A stretch of DNA of 64,000 bases from Enterobacter sp. C2 (GTDB taxonomy: Bacteria; Pseudomonadota; Gammaproteobacteria; Enterobacterales; Enterobacteriaceae): NCBI RefSeq assembly GCF_019880405.1, contig NZ_CP082269.1:186001-250000 (forward strand), written 5' to 3'. This document shows, one piece after another, positions 30,589 through 38,596 of the stretch. The notes beneath the pieces are model-generated. The model was not told the origin of the DNA. It worked only from the letters and a program-made list of their open reading frames with translations, and did not search any database. Every line of letters begins with the position of its first letter. Position 1 is the first letter of the stretch. Position numbers and translations under genes: made by a program.

Positions 30589-31028
30589 AACAATCTCATA
30601 TCAGGGCGCCATATCGGTATGGCATGAAAATTTTCATTTCGGCATAAGGGAAGAGGTCTTCACCTTACGAAATGTCCGCCCGCGAACATTTCTACTTAAA
30701 ACTCAGGAACCTGCTCTTATTACGTCTCACAGGTTACCGGGGTGGGATCGCATGAAATAGTTAAATAAAGTCTTCCTTATAGGTTTGGGATTTTAAACGC
30801 GGGCATAGTAAGTGATTTAACCCGCTGAATCGATATTTTCTTCAACGTTTACGTTAAACCGGTGTGAAAACATTTTTTGTCATTGATTTTTATATAAATT
30901 TACATAAAAGCCCACGAAAAATAAAAGATTGAGTCCGCTGCTGAAAACACATATATTAGCCGCGATTTTTACCCCCCTTAAACCCTTATTCAACCGGTGT
31001 TGAAACAACTCCAGGTTGTAGGAGAGAT
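30589..31028. promoter_or_regulatory. Divergent control region of the aspartokinase and dat-ddc
   Basis: The 440-bp gap has no coding frame. On the aspartokinase side, AAATGTCCG (30670-30678) and CGAACATTT (30683-30691) form a 9-bp hairpin with one G-T pair. Near dat, TTCAAC/GTTGAA arms at 30989-31004 enclose CGGT, and AACCGGTGT recurs at 30857-30865, 136 bp upstream of the copy at 30992-31000. The repeat could be a shared operator. AT-rich sequence at 30879-30905 is the likeliest dat promoter location. No known regulator can be named. Confidence 0.5.
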
Positions 31029-32414
31029 ATGATGACGGATAAAGTCCGTATTGATTCTTTGAGTGCTGATTCATTCCCGCAAAGCAATGAGACCCTTCTC
31101 GCCAGACAGGCTGAGTTCGAATCCAACGTCAGAAGCTATCCGCGTAAATTGCCATTAGCAATTACCAAAGCGCAGGGCGTCTGGATCACCGATGCAGATA
31201 ATAAACAATACCTTGACTGTCTTGCAGGCGCCGGAACGCTGGCGCTGGGCCATAATCACCCTGATGTGATCCAAAGCATCCAAAGTGTCCTTACCAGTGG
31301 CTTACCGTTACATACGCTTGATCTGACCACGCCGTTAAAAGATGAGTTTTCTGCTTATCTGCTCTCGCTGCTGCCGGGTCAGGGCAAAGAGTACTGCCTG
31401 CAGTTCACCGGCCCTTCCGGCGCGGATGCCGTTGAAGCGGCACTGAAGCTGGCGAAAAAAGTGACCGGCCGTTCTGGCGTGATCAGCTTCTCCGGTGGCT
31501 ACCACGGCATGACGCATGGCGCGCTCTCCGTAACCGGTAACCTGTCGCCGAAAGAAGCGGTTAACGGCATGATGCCGGAAGTGCAGTTTATGCCTTACCC
31601 GCACCAGTACCGCTGCCCGCTGGGTATCGGCGGCGACGCTGGCGTGAAAGCGCTGACCTACTACTTCGAAAACCTGATCAACGACGTTGAGAGCGGCGTG
31701 CGCAAACCTGCTGCTGTGATCCTCGAAGCGGTGCAGGGTGAAGGCGGCGTGAACCCGGCTCCGGCCGAGTGGCTGCAACGCATCCGTAAAGTCACGCAGG
31801 AACACGGCATTCTGCTGATCCTTGACGAAGTTCAGGCGGGCTTTGCCCGTACCGGCAAATTCTTCGCCTTCGAGCACGCCGGTATCGAGCCAGACATTAT
31901 CGTGATGTCCAAAGCGGTAGGCGGCGGTTTACCGCTGGCCGTGCTGGGCATTAAAAAGCAGTTCGATGCCTGGGCCCCGGGTCACCATACCGGTACGTTC
32001 CGTGGCAACCAGCTGGCGATGGCCACCGGCCTCACCACGCTTAAGATCCTGAAAGAAGAGCGTATTGCCGATAAAGTTGCTGAGCAGGGCGAATGGCTGA
32101 AGGGCCAGCTGGCTGAGATGCAGAAACGCTTCCCGGTTATCGGGCACGTACGCGGTCTGGGCCTGATGATCGGTATTGAGATCGTTAAACCGCAGGAAGC
32201 GCAGGACCCTATGGGCTGCTACCCGGCGGACGGCGAACTCTCTGCGCTGCTGCAGAAAAAATGTTTCGAAGCAGGCCTGATCCTTGAGCGCGGCGGCCGT
32301 GGCGGTTGCGTACTGCGTCTGCTGCCTTCGCTGCTGATTAGCAAAGAAGAGCTGGGGATCTTCCTCGATAAATTTGAAAACGCGCTGCTGAGCGCGGGCG
32401 TGAAGCCTGTTTAA
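31029..32414 (+). CDS. dat: L-2,4-diaminobutyrate:2-oxoglutarate aminotransferase Dat
   Basis: 461-residue class III PLP-dependent aminotransferase that converts aspartate 4-semialdehyde and glutamate to L-2,4-diaminobutyrate. Class III marks are [36 protein letters not shown] and the PLP lysine in [12 protein letters not shown]. The family assignment over other class III enzymes rests on the adjacent ddc, the arrangement known for 1,3-diaminopropane synthesis in Enterobacter, Acinetobacter and others. GGAGAG at 31021-31026 serves either the ATG at 31029 or the one at 31032; the second has the better spacing and the difference is one residue. The ddc start is 17 bp after the stop. Confidence 0.93.
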   Translation: MMTDKVRIDSLSADSFPQSNETLLARQAEFESNVRSYPRKLPLAITKAQGVWITDADNKQYLDCLAGAGTLALGHNHPDVIQSIQSVLTSGLPLHTLDLTTPLKDEFSAYLLSLLPGQGKEYCLQFTGPSGADAVEAALKLAKKVTGRSGVISFSGGYHGMTHGALSVTGNLSPKEAVNGMMPEVQFMPYPHQYRCPLGIGGDAGVKALTYYFENLINDVESGVRKPAAVILEAVQGEGGVNPAPAEWLQRIRKVTQEHGILLILDEVQAGFARTGKFFAFEHAGIEPDIIVMSKAVGGGLPLAVLGIKKQFDAWAPGHHTGTFRGNQLAMATGLTTLKILKEERIADKVAEQGEWLKGQLAEMQKRFPVIGHVRGLGLMIGIEIVKPQEAQDPMGCYPADGELSALLQKKCFEAGLILERGGRGGCVLRLLPSLLISKEELGIFLDKFENALLSAGVKPV

Positions 32415-32431
32415 TCGGAGCAAATGAGCAC

Positions 32432-33895
32432 ATGTCTGATCTAAATCCGATTCTCTCTGGTTCCGTGCAGAGTATCGCCGCCTATCAGGAAGCGATTGAA
32501 CAGAGTACGCAAGCGGTGGTGCAGTGGCTCAAGCAGCCTGAGATGTACCAGGGCAAAACTGTTGCGGAACTCCGTGAGCGCATCAATTTAGAGTTTACTG
32601 CTCAGGGCCTGGGTAACCAGGCCGCCATTGAGCGCGCCGTGGAGTATTTCCTCAAAGACAGTCTCTCTGTGCACCATCCGCAGTGTGTGGCGCATCTGCA
32701 CTGTCCGAGCCTGGTGATTAGCCAGGCGGCGGAAGTGCTGATCAACGCCACCAACCAGAGCATGGACTCCTGGGACCAGAGCCCGTCGGCGACCATCATT
32801 GAGATCAAGCTGATTGAGTGGCTGCGTGAGCAGGTCGGTTACACAGCGGGCGACGCCGGGGTCTTCACCAGCGGCGGTACGCAGAGCAACCTGATGGGCC
32901 TGATGCTGGCGCGCGATGCCTTTTTCGCTCGCCAGGGGCACTCCGTTCAGCAGCACGGCCTGACCGGTAATCTCAGTAAAATTAAAGTGTTATGTTCCGA
33001 AAACGCACACTTCTCTGTGCAGAAGAACATGGCGCTGATGGGGCTGGGCTACCAGTCTGTGACGCTGGTGAAAACCGATCAATTCTCGCGTATGGATCTT
33101 AACGATCTCAAAGAGAAGCTGGCCCAGGCGAAAGCCAACGGTGAGCAGGTGATGGCCATTGTTGCCACCGCCGGCACTACCGATGCAGGCGCGATCGATC
33201 CGTTGGCTGACATCGCCGCGCTGGCGGCTGAAGAGCAGATCTGGGTGCACGTGGATGCAGCCTGGGGTGGCGCACTGCTGCTGTCTGAGAAGTATCGTCA
33301 CTTCCTGAACGGCCTGGAACTCGCGGACTCCGTCACGCTCGACTTCCACAAACAGTTCTTCCAGACCATCAGCTGTGGCGCGTTCCTGCTGAAAGATGCG
33401 CGTCACTATCAGCTGATGCGTTACCAGGCGGCGTACCTGAACTCTGACTTCGACGAAGAGCAGGGCGTGCCGAACCTGGTATCCAAGTCTCTGCAAACCA
33501 CCCGCCGTTTCGATGCCTTGAAGCTGTGGATGGGCCTGGAAGCACTGGGTAAAAAGCAGTATGCCGAAATCATTGATAACGGCGTGACCCTGGCGCAGCA
33601 GGTTGCGCAGTTTGTGGTCGAGCAGCCGCAGCTGGAGCTGGTCATGCACCCGCAGCTGGCTAGCGTGCTGTTCCGTTTCCGTCCGGAAAACGGCGACACC
33701 GCAGGCGTTGCATTGCTGAACCAGCGCATCGGCGATGCGTTGCTGGCCTCCGGGGCGGCGAACGTGGGCGTAACGGAAGCTGACGGTGTCACCTGCCTGA
33801 AGCTGACCCTGCTCAACCCTGTCGTTTGCCTGGAGGACGTAAAAGTTCTGCTGGCAAGCGTGATCGCCTGCGGGCAGCAGCTGCATAACGCCTGA
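32432..33895 (+). CDS. ddc: L-2,4-diaminobutyrate decarboxylase Ddc
   Basis: 487-residue group II PLP-dependent decarboxylase that turns L-2,4-diaminobutyrate into 1,3-diaminopropane and CO2. The family marks are VFTSGGTQSNLMGLMLAR, HVDAAWGGALLLS and the PLP-binding lysine in TLDFHKQFFQ. The length agrees with the roughly 490-residue Enterobacter enzyme. It is co-transcribed with dat and ends at a strong terminator. Related glutamate and aromatic amino acid decarboxylases share the fold; the pairing with dat decides the call. No norspermidine genes (nspC type) are seen in the window, so diaminopropane may be the end product. Confidence 0.94.
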   Translation: MSDLNPILSGSVQSIAAYQEAIEQSTQAVVQWLKQPEMYQGKTVAELRERINLEFTAQGLGNQAAIERAVEYFLKDSLSVHHPQCVAHLHCPSLVISQAAEVLINATNQSMDSWDQSPSATIIEIKLIEWLREQVGYTAGDAGVFTSGGTQSNLMGLMLARDAFFARQGHSVQQHGLTGNLSKIKVLCSENAHFSVQKNMALMGLGYQSVTLVKTDQFSRMDLNDLKEKLAQAKANGEQVMAIVATAGTTDAGAIDPLADIAALAAEEQIWVHVDAAWGGALLLSEKYRHFLNGLELADSVTLDFHKQFFQTISCGAFLLKDARHYQLMRYQAAYLNSDFDEEQGVPNLVSKSLQTTRRFDALKLWMGLEALGKKQYAEIIDNGVTLAQQVAQFVVEQPQLELVMHPQLASVLFRFRPENGDTAGVALLNQRIGDALLASGAANVGVTEADGVTCLKLTLLNPVVCLEDVKVLLASVIACGQQLHNA

Positions 33896-33908
33896 TTGCA
33901 TCAGACGT

Positions 33909-33945
33909 GAAAAAAGCCGACGGCAGCGATGTCGTCGGCTTTTTC
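33909..33945. terminator. Terminator after ddc
   Basis: AAAAAAGCCGACG, loop, CGTCGGCTTTTT: an 8-bp GC-rich stem with an A-run before and a T-run after, between convergent ddc and the 292-residue gene, so probably bidirectional. Confidence 0.92.
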
Positions 33946-33949
33946 TTTA

Positions 33950-34828
33950 TTATAAATTGTCCTTAATCCTTTTAATGAAGCGGTAGTACTCCCGCATCTC
34001 ATAGAGCTTGAGTTTATTATTCATTGCCTCCCAGCCACCCTCGCTTAGCTGCGCTGAGGGCTGCCATGACTCTTCACTGCCTCTAATCTCTTCCAGCGTT
34101 TGCTGCGGGGTCAGTGCGGCATCAAGGTTTTTCGGCAGGTCTTTAGGAGAGACGATGGTGACAGCGGCAAACCGGTAGTATTTATAGGGTGTATTGTCTT
34201 TAGCGAGCACTCGCCACCCCTCCGCCTTATTAAAGTCACCTTCCTGCCTGGAGAGGTGCAGTGAAAACGCCAGGTACCAAATTTCTGTGTTGCCGCAAAA
34301 ATCACTGATCTCAATATACTGATGATAACGGTTAAGCTGGATGGCATCCTGCTCATCGGCATCACCCTCGCGACCTGCCGCGGAAAAGTAGGGAAAGAGC
34401 GGTGTGCCATAAAAAGAGACCCGGCCTTGATTAGCATACTCTTTGGGCGGGCTGTGTTTAGGGATGGAGGTTCTTAACTCAGGGCCAGTGGTGCTGATCC
34501 CGATGTATTCCCGCTTTTCTATATTTTCAAACAGCTGCGCCCGGTAAATACCGCCGTTTATTGCCACGATATTGATTTCATAATCAAAATCGATAGTGCC
34601 AGACATCACTGAACTATAGATTTTGACCTGGTGATTCGCATCGCCAAAAGAGCGTTTAAATCGGCTGTCTTTTGTCAGGAAAACATCGTAGCTGCCGCGC
34701 GCGTTATAGCTGGCCAGACGGGCGCTAACCTTACTCTGCGCCAGCGATCGTCTGGCTATGAGCATTGAGATTATCGCCACCGTTGCGGAAATAATCGGGA
34801 TAATGCTCTCTTTTATCGATATGTCCAT
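33950..34828 (-). CDS. Hypothetical protein with an N-terminal membrane anchor
   Basis: 292-residue product that I do not recognise. One hydrophobic segment lies near residues 8-24 (IIPIISATVAIISMLIA), followed by a basic RRSLAQSK, so the bulk is predicted to stay in the cytoplasm. The remainder is mixed alpha/beta with the two cysteine- and tryptophan-bearing stretches SDFCGNTEIWYL and EESWQP. Base composition is more A+T rich than in the core genes. It is convergent with ddc and divergent from the small membrane protein gene at 34959; the two may have arrived together. No function is proposed. Confidence 0.75.
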   Translation of the reverse strand: MDISIKESIIPIISATVAIISMLIARRSLAQSKVSARLASYNARGSYDVFLTKDSRFKRSFGDANHQVKIYSSVMSGTIDFDYEINIVAINGGIYRAQLFENIEKREYIGISTTGPELRTSIPKHSPPKEYANQGRVSFYGTPLFPYFSAAGREGDADEQDAIQLNRYHQYIEISDFCGNTEIWYLAFSLHLSRQEGDFNKAEGWRVLAKDNTPYKYYRFAAVTIVSPKDLPKNLDAALTPQQTLEEIRGSEESWQPSAQLSEGGWEAMNNKLKLYEMREYYRFIKRIKDNL

Positions 34829-34958
34829 TTCGCGGGTCTCCTTTACGGCATCAAACAGGCGGTTATTATAACTTAGATTCTGTATTCATCCGGGCTGGTA
34901 TTAGATCAAACCTGTAGTTATAGTATAAAAAGCAATTAACCGATAAGTGGAAGCGATC

Positions 34959-35294
34959 ATGGATAGCGCTGAAGTCGAAAGGCTTTTATTAAAAGAAGGC
35001 TTCACAGGAAAAGAAGTTTTAGCTCTTCGGCAACATGCTGAAAAGGAAGGCTATCCGTACTATTGGCTGCTTTCTCAGCTAAGGAAGCGATTTATCGTTT
35101 CCTTAGTAATCATAATGATACTCGTGTTGGGGTGGATCTATACGGCATGCAACGGCACTCAACAAAATCTTGTATCTTATTCAATTACTCTATTTTTTGG
35201 GGTTATCATATTATATATATTTATGCCTCTTAGGCCCGCTTATAAAGCATATAAATTTATAAAGAAGAAAGGGCATTTATTGATGCGGCACTAA
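34959..35294 (+). CDS. Small two-helix membrane protein, unknown
   Basis: 111-residue protein with a polar amphipathic N-terminus (residues 1-44), transmembrane helices at about 45-64 and 71-90, and a lysine-rich tail (KAYKFIKKKGH). I chose the ATG at 34959; a GTG at 34947 would add four residues. The gene is AT-rich and sits between the unrecognised 292-residue gene and phoX. I recognise no family. Single small inner-membrane proteins of this sort are common near acquired genes, and it could be an immunity or regulatory partner, but nothing here shows it. Confidence 0.65.
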   Translation: MDSAEVERLLLKEGFTGKEVLALRQHAEKEGYPYYWLLSQLRKRFIVSLVIIMILVLGWIYTACNGTQQNLVSYSITLFFGVIILYIFMPLRPAYKAYKFIKKKGHLLMRH

Positions 35295-35320
35295 AAATGC
35301 CTCTCTACCCAAAGAGTAAA

Positions 35321-35350
35321 AATTCCAGACATGTTGCCACATCTGGAATT
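35321..35350. terminator. Hairpin between the small membrane protein gene and phoX
   Basis: AATTCCAGA at 35321-35329 and TCTGGAATT at 35342-35350 form a 9-bp stem, with AAAAA before it in the plus direction. It separates two convergent genes and may end both. The T-run is short. Confidence 0.6.
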
Positions 35351-35394
35351 AAATGCGTTCAGGTACAGCAGTTAAAGCAAGCTCAGGGACGGTA

Positions 35395-37368
35395 TTAGCT
35401 TCCTATCAGCCCGCCGTCGGCCTTCACAATGACCACCGTTGATGAGCGCGGGCGACCGGTGGGGTCAGCATCCGGCCAGTTTGACACTGCGCGCGGATTC
35501 GCCGGGTCGGTAATACCGTCGCCTACTTCGCCAGGGTGCTGAATGTTAATAAACAGCGTCCGGTTATCCGGCGTAAAGGCGATGCCGGTGATCTCGCAGC
35601 CGCGCGGCCCGGTGAGGAAGCGACGATACTCGTTGGTGCCCGGAATGGTAGCCACCATCTGATTGTTACCCATATCAGCGTAGGCTTTCTGGTTGATGGT
35701 GCTGGAGGAGACGTCGGTCTGGATCCACAGCACGCCACGATGGTCGAAAGAGAGACCATCTGGGCTGCCAAACGCGGCTCCCTGCATGGAGCCTTTGGCC
35801 TGCGCATCGTTGCCGTCGGTGCGGCCTGCCATCACCAGAATATCCCACTTAAAACGCCCTGACGCCGGATCGTTGTTCTCTTCCAGCCAGTGCATGATGT
35901 GACCAAATTGGTTATTAGCGCGCGGGTTGGCTGCATCGACCGGGGCCTTGCCCTCTTTACCGCGATCGCTGTTGTTGGTCAGGGTGCAGTAGACGCTGCC
36001 GGGGGTGTTCGGATCGACGGTGATCCACTCGGGGCGGTCCATTTTGGTCGCGCCCACAACGTCCGCTGCAAGACGGGTTTTGATCAACATATCGCCCTGG
36101 CTTTCGAAGCCGTGGCTCTGATCGAGACCGTTCTCGCCAAAGACCAGTGGGAGCCAGCTGCCGCTACCGTCCTCGTTAAATTTCGCCACATAGAGCGTGC
36201 CGGAGGTGAGCAGATCCATGCTGGATTGGCGGTTAGCCGGATCGTACTTTTTGTCCGAGACAAACTTGTAGATGTACTCAAACTTCTGGTCATCGCCCAT
36301 GTAGACCACCACGCGGTTGTCTGCGGCGAGGGTGACCATTGCCCCTTCGTGCTTGAAGCGGCCCAGCGCCGTATGCTTGCGCGGTGTGGAGGACGGATCG
36401 TAAGGGTCGATCTCCACTACCCAGCCAAAGCGGTTCGGCTCGTTCGGGGTTTTATCCACGCTGAAGCGCTCGTCCACCTCGTTCCAGCGGTAAGAGTCAT
36501 CTTTGTCGCCGATGCCGTAGCGCTTCTCCAGCGCGTTGCGATCCGCCTTCTTCACAAAAATATCGGACCAGTTCTCTTCGCAGGTGAGGTAGGTTCCCCA
36601 AGGCGTGTGGCCGTTGGCGCAGTTCTGCATGGTGCCCAGCACCTGCTCCCCCTGCGGATCGGCGGCGGTTTTCATCAGCGGTTGATGGCGCGCCGGACCG
36701 GTGAGCTGCATTGGAGTGTTAACGGTGATGCGGCGGGCGAATGAGGAGGGGCGCACCACCTGCCAGCCTTCGCCGCGCTTCTGCACTTCGATAACCGAGA
36801 TGCCCATCGCGTTCTGCCCCTTACGGGCTTTGTTGAGATCCCAGTTAGCGTCGCCATCCTTGAACAGCATCCCGTTATCAATGTACTCATGGTTCATCGC
36901 CAGCAGGCCATGATCGGAACTGTCTCCGCCCTGCGGCAGGCTAAACCACGCCATGCCGTCATGGTGCATGCCCGCCTGGGCCGCCTGCTCGTCGGTGGTG
37001 TTGCTGCCGTCGGTCTTGAACGCGGGCATCGCATCCTTCAGACCCACCGGTTCACCCCAGCGATAGAACGGCCGTGCGATATAACCTTCTGGCACAATCA
37101 CCGTATCTTCAGAAGAGACGGGGATGCTGGTGAACCCCAGCGAGACCGCCTTAGCCAGTGCGGAAGGGCGGCCAACGGCGGCAAAGGCCGACTCGGGTTT
37201 GACCAGCAGCGGGAAGGAGACCGCCGCGCCCGCGACCACGCCCATCTGCAACAGGCGGCGGCGGGAGAGAAAGACGTTTGCAACGTCTGAAAATACCGGG
37301 TTGGCGCTCCGGTTACTGATCTCTTCGCTATGTTCTTTTTTGAATAGGGATTTTAACGGTCTGCTCAC
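35395..37368 (-). CDS. phoX: PhoX-family alkaline phosphatase, Tat-exported
   Basis: 657-residue DUF839/PhoX-family protein. A twin-arginine signal (SRRRLLQMGVVAGAAVSFPLL, Arg36-Arg38 region) directs it folded to the periplasm, as expected for an enzyme loaded with iron and calcium in the cytoplasm. Family stretches include MHHDGMAWFSLP, LLAMNHEYIDNG, NCANGHTPWGTYLTCEEN and SPDGLSFDHRGVLWIQTD. PhoX enzymes release phosphate from organic phosphoesters during phosphate limitation. The start is a GTG at 37368 with AGGA upstream, inside a long hairpin (37369-37410). A PhoB-box-like sequence lies 59 bp upstream. The gene follows a metallophosphoesterase gene by 76 bp. Confidence 0.9.
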   Translation of the reverse strand: MSRPLKSLFKKEHSEEISNRSANPVFSDVANVFLSRRRLLQMGVVAGAAVSFPLLVKPESAFAAVGRPSALAKAVSLGFTSIPVSSEDTVIVPEGYIARPFYRWGEPVGLKDAMPAFKTDGSNTTDEQAAQAGMHHDGMAWFSLPQGGDSSDHGLLAMNHEYIDNGMLFKDGDANWDLNKARKGQNAMGISVIEVQKRGEGWQVVRPSSFARRITVNTPMQLTGPARHQPLMKTAADPQGEQVLGTMQNCANGHTPWGTYLTCEENWSDIFVKKADRNALEKRYGIGDKDDSYRWNEVDERFSVDKTPNEPNRFGWVVEIDPYDPSSTPRKHTALGRFKHEGAMVTLAADNRVVVYMGDDQKFEYIYKFVSDKKYDPANRQSSMDLLTSGTLYVAKFNEDGSGSWLPLVFGENGLDQSHGFESQGDMLIKTRLAADVVGATKMDRPEWITVDPNTPGSVYCTLTNNSDRGKEGKAPVDAANPRANNQFGHIMHWLEENNDPASGRFKWDILVMAGRTDGNDAQAKGSMQGAAFGSPDGLSFDHRGVLWIQTDVSSSTINQKAYADMGNNQMVATIPGTNEYRRFLTGPRGCEITGIAFTPDNRTLFINIQHPGEVGDGITDPANPRAVSNWPDADPTGRPRSSTVVIVKADGGLIGS

Positions 37369-37410
37369 GACGGCGTCCTTTGGTTAACCAGAGAGTAAAG
37401 TGACGCCGTC
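37369..37410 (-). promoter_or_regulatory. Leader hairpin covering the phoX start region
   Basis: GACGGCGTC at 37369-37377 and GACGCCGTC at 37402-37410 are perfect 9-bp inverted repeats. In the phoX mRNA one arm lies between the AGGA ribosome binding site and the GTG start and abuts the start codon, so the stem would block initiation. The 24-nt loop contains the palindrome GGTTAACC. Confidence 0.5.
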
Positions 37411-37426
37411 AGACTAAGTAATTATT

Positions 37427-37444
37427 GTTACAATTTTATAACAG
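37427..37444 (-). promoter_or_regulatory. PhoB-box-like sequence upstream of phoX
   Basis: On the minus strand CTGTTATAAAATTGTAAC resembles the enterobacterial pho box CTGTCAT-AAAT-CTGTCAC, matching about 14 of 18 positions with the two half-sites 11 bp apart. It directly abuts the stop codon of the upstream metallophosphoesterase gene, which suggests phoX has its own phosphate-responsive promoter. Confidence 0.55.
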
Positions 37445-38566
37445 TCATCGAGCCGCGCTGCGATGCAGGATCAGCTCGGTGATCTCCGACGGGTGACCCA
37501 GCCGCAGCGGGAAGCCGTTCCACAGGCCTGTGCCGTTGCTGACATAGAGCGTCATATTCCCTACCTGATAGCGCCCGGAGACAAAGCCGTTGTTTGCCGG
37601 ACTGACAAGCAGATCCAGCCCGCGGATCATCCCGCCGTGTGTGTGGCCGGAGAGCTGTAGCTTCACGTTGTGCCTGGCGTTGTCGTGGGCCGAACCCGGA
37701 CGATGATCGAGCAGGATAATGCTGTCATCGGGACGAACGCCCTTTAGTGCCTGCTCAAGGTCTGGGCCAGTCTCCTCAACGCGCTGGGCTGCTTCGTCGT
37801 TGACGCCCGCTAGCACGATAGATTCATCGCCGCGCGTAATGCGCACGTGGCTGTTTTGCAGAAAAGGGATCTTCAGCTGCCGGTAAATCTTCATCCACCC
37901 GACATAGTCAAAGTAGTACTCATGGTTGCCGGTAATGGCATAGAGACCGCTTTTGGCCTGTAGCCGGGCGAGCGGCTCGACATCCTTAAAGCGGCGCTCC
38001 ACCGTGCCGTCGGACATATCCCCGGTCAGCACCACCAGGTCAGGATTGAGCCGGTTAGCTTTCGCCACTACCTGCTCTACCCATGCCCTCGGCAGCAGGC
38101 GGCTGGCGTGGATATCCGTCAGCTGGACAATTTTAAAACCTTCAAAGGCGGGGGGCAGATCGGGAAAATTTACCTCGACGGTGCGTACCGCCGGGATCTC
38201 AATCGCCTGTTTCACGCCGATGCCCGACAACACCAGCGCAACCACCATCAGCGCTACGCCGGATGAGGTTTGCGGCAGACGCTTACGCAGCAGCCACTTC
38301 AGTAGCAGGCCGACGACGTCGCGCACCAGCAGCAGCCCGGCAAACATCACAATAGAACCAAACAGCCAGCCCTGGGCGATCATCACCGGCTCAGGCCATT
38401 CAGGGGAGAACATACTGCCGAAGAATAGCTTGCCCAGCAGGTGAAATTCGCCCGCCACCAGCAGCACCAGCGCCAATCCTGCGCGTACCCACATCGGCAG
38501 CGACAGCGGCAGAATAAACCGCGCTATCACGTACAGAGCGGGTATCAGCGTCCAGATAAAAAACAT
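37445..38566 (-). CDS. Membrane-anchored metallophosphoesterase
   Basis: 373-residue protein. The first 125 residues hold four hydrophobic helices; the rest is a calcineurin-like phosphoesterase domain with all the metal-binding motifs: QLTDIHASRL, LTGDMSDG, ITGNHEYY and LSGHTHGG. YkoQ and YaeI are relatives, the latter acting on lipid-linked phosphodiesters in some bacteria; the substrate here is not known. It is transcribed toward phoX. The combination with a phosphatase hints at phosphate scavenging or envelope phosphoester turnover, which is inference. Confidence 0.88.
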   Translation of the reverse strand: MFFIWTLIPALYVIARFILPLSLPMWVRAGLALVLLVAGEFHLLGKLFFGSMFSPEWPEPVMIAQGWLFGSIVMFAGLLLVRDVVGLLLKWLLRKRLPQTSSGVALMVVALVLSGIGVKQAIEIPAVRTVEVNFPDLPPAFEGFKIVQLTDIHASRLLPRAWVEQVVAKANRLNPDLVVLTGDMSDGTVERRFKDVEPLARLQAKSGLYAITGNHEYYFDYVGWMKIYRQLKIPFLQNSHVRITRGDESIVLAGVNDEAAQRVEETGPDLEQALKGVRPDDSIILLDHRPGSAHDNARHNVKLQLSGHTHGGMIRGLDLLVSPANNGFVSGRYQVGNMTLYVSNGTGLWNGFPLRLGHPSEITELILHRSAAR

Positions 38567-38596
38567 ATTTTACTCCCTTAACTCACCCGCTCCAGA

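Noticed and set aside
30589-30860. Possible lysine riboswitch in the aspartokinase leader, by analogy with E. coli lysC
   Set aside because: The minus-strand leader does not show the L-box conserved blocks (such as the AGAGGNGC and GAGGTGC-type segments); only one short hairpin was found.
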